Of a stretch of DNA of 5,313 bases, positions 4,407 to 5,313 are shown in pieces. Under the pieces are notes generated by a model, which ran no database searches, was not told where the DNA came from, and saw only the letters and a list, made by a program, of their open reading frames with translations. This DNA comes from Streptosporangiaceae bacterium (GTDB lineage Bacteria > Actinomycetota > Actinomycetes > Streptosporangiales > Streptosporangiaceae). The first letter of the stretch is position 1. Every line of letters begins with the position of its first letter. Location: NCBI GenBank assembly GCA_030050125.1, contig JASIJN010000066.1:1-5313 (forward strand), in the 5' to 3' direction. The position numbers were made by a program, and so were the translations under genes.

Positions 4407-5313
4407 CAGCCGAGCATCCTCTCGGCCACGGCGGCCTGGCGCGCGGCGATCCTGGCCGCGAACTCCGCGGGCGTGGCCCGCGCTTGCCCGTAGTACGGCA
4501 GCGCGCCGGGCAGGCCGTCGAACGGCACCACCTCGACCAGGGGGCCGTCCTCCGGTCCGAGGTCGCGGGCCAGCCGCTGCCAGCGGATCTGCACGTAGCC
4601 GCGGGCGTGCCCGGTCTGCTCCAGCCAGTTGGCCAGGCCGGGGTCGCGCTCGCTGATCACGAAGCGGATCCGGCCGTCCGGGTCGATCCGGGCCTGGTCC
4701 GCGGTGAGGCTGGTCTGGTGGTTGATGTAGTCCAGCGAGACGTACCACAGGCTGCCGAGCTGGATGCCCTGGTACGGCGCGATGGTCTTGGCCGCGGCCG
4801 GCACGGTGACGATCATCGCCTGGCCGTCGCCGAGGTCGTAGTGCCCGGCCGAGGAGAACTGGGTGGCCAGCCCGCCAGGCGTGGGCCGGGGCGCGGTCAT
4901 GGTGTTCACCGGCAGGTTCAGGTAGAACCACTCGGGAAAGGCGAGGAACGTCCGCAGCCGGGACAGCAGGATCTTGCCCGCGACCCGGTAGCGCCTGGCT
5001 GCCGCGCCCGGATCGGCCGCGGGCGGGGCCGACCCCCGGCGGTCGGCGCGGCAGATGCTGATCGTCCCGCGCCGCTCGCGGGCCCAGTCGCTGTACACCT
5101 CGCGGACCAGCAGCATGGCCGCGCCCGGGCCGAGGGTCACGTAGCCGGGCCCCGGATCGGGCCGGGCCGGGCCGAACCGGAGCTGGAACGTCCCGTCGGC
5201 GGCCACCTCGATCTCCCGGTCATCGAACGCGGTCAGGCTGTCCGGCACCTCGACCGGGGAGTAGTCGCCGTCCAGCACCTGGAAGCTCAGGTCGGCGGTG
5301 CTGCCGCGGCAGC
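4406..5313 (-). CDS. DUF1214-like protein of unknown function, C-terminal 301 residues (5' end outside the window)
   Basis: The frame is open to the right edge and no start is visible. A GTG at 5278 exists, but the preceding residues (RGSTADLSFQ) read as a natural part of the protein, so the gene begins beyond the window. The C-terminal half matches the DUF1214 pattern as I recall it: DLGDGQAMIVTVPAAAKTIA, YQGIQLGSLWYVSLDYINHQ, ARIDPDGRIRFVISERDPG and NWLEQTGHARGYVQIRW (fragment residues about 158-244). The earlier part, REIEVAADGTFQLRFGP followed by AAMLLVREVYSDW, is the beta-rich region that usually precedes it. The tail is a charged Ala-rich helix ending AAVAERMLG. The gene is the most upstream visible member of the operon and its stop overlaps the SDR start by one base. 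It corresponds in position to Rv3531c. No enzymatic function is established to my knowledge. The domain call is fairly sure and the function is unknown. Confidence 0.85.
   Translation of the reverse strand, partial: CRGSTADLSFQVLDGDYSPVEVPDSLTAFDDREIEVAADGTFQLRFGPARPDPGPGYVTLGPGAAMLLVREVYSDWARERRGTISICRADRRGSAPPAADPGAAARRYRVAGKILLSRLRTFLAFPEWFYLNLPVNTMTAPRPTPGGLATQFSSAGHYDLGDGQAMIVTVPAAAKTIAPYQGIQLGSLWYVSLDYINHQTSLTADQARIDPDGRIRFVISERDPGLANWLEQTGHARGYVQIRWQRLARDLGPEDGPLVEVVPFDGLPGALPYYGQARATPAEFAARIAARQAAVAERMLG

Noticed and set aside
3633..4656. Long plus-strand frames antisense to the SDR and DUF1214-like genes
   Set aside because: They are shadows typical of high-GC coding DNA: products are repetitive in Arg, Gly and Ala, and the minus strand carries complete catalytic motifs.

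Overview
The window is almost certainly from a high-GC actinobacterium that is not further identifiable here. Evidence: the four well-defined genes use G or C at nearly every third codon position, starts include GTG and TTG, and the gene families (an Xre/flavin-nucleotide-binding fusion, a stand-alone TOPRIM protein, and a DUF1214-like/SDR/sulfotransferase run) are ones I associate with Actinobacteria. There is no rRNA, tRNA, CRISPR array or recognisable transposase.

Layout. (1) Positions 1-321, minus strand: the N-terminal 107 residues of a helix-turn-helix protein whose 3' end lies off the left edge. This stretch is clearly less GC-rich than the rest (GC3 about 61% by hand count) and looks accessory. 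(2) Positions 586-1236, minus strand: a complete Xre-type HTH plus pyridoxamine-phosphate-oxidase-like protein, with a strong Shine-Dalgarno before its GTG start and a GC hairpin right after its stop. (3) Positions 1494-2063, plus strand and divergent from the previous gene: a small stand-alone TOPRIM protein of the OLD-nuclease type with an ambiguous start. (4) Positions 2064-2463: a 400-base intergenic region between convergent genes, with inverted repeats, a perfect 12-base palindrome and a 21-base tandem repeat. (5) Positions 2464-5313, minus strand: a compact operon reading DUF1214-like protein (5' end off the right edge), SDR oxidoreductase, PAPS-type sulfotransferase.

How the genes work together. 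The right-hand operon is the one clear functional unit. The first two genes overlap by one base (TGATG) and the third follows after 26 bases. The gene order matches, from memory, the Mycobacterium tuberculosis run Rv3531c-Rv3530c-Rv3529c beside the cholesterol-catabolism region. A reasonable inference is redox processing and then sulfation of a hydroxylated lipid or steroid-like substrate, but no substrate can be read from the sequence. The left half is a set of independent single genes: two DNA-binding-type regulators and an orphan TOPRIM protein without an ATPase partner in view.
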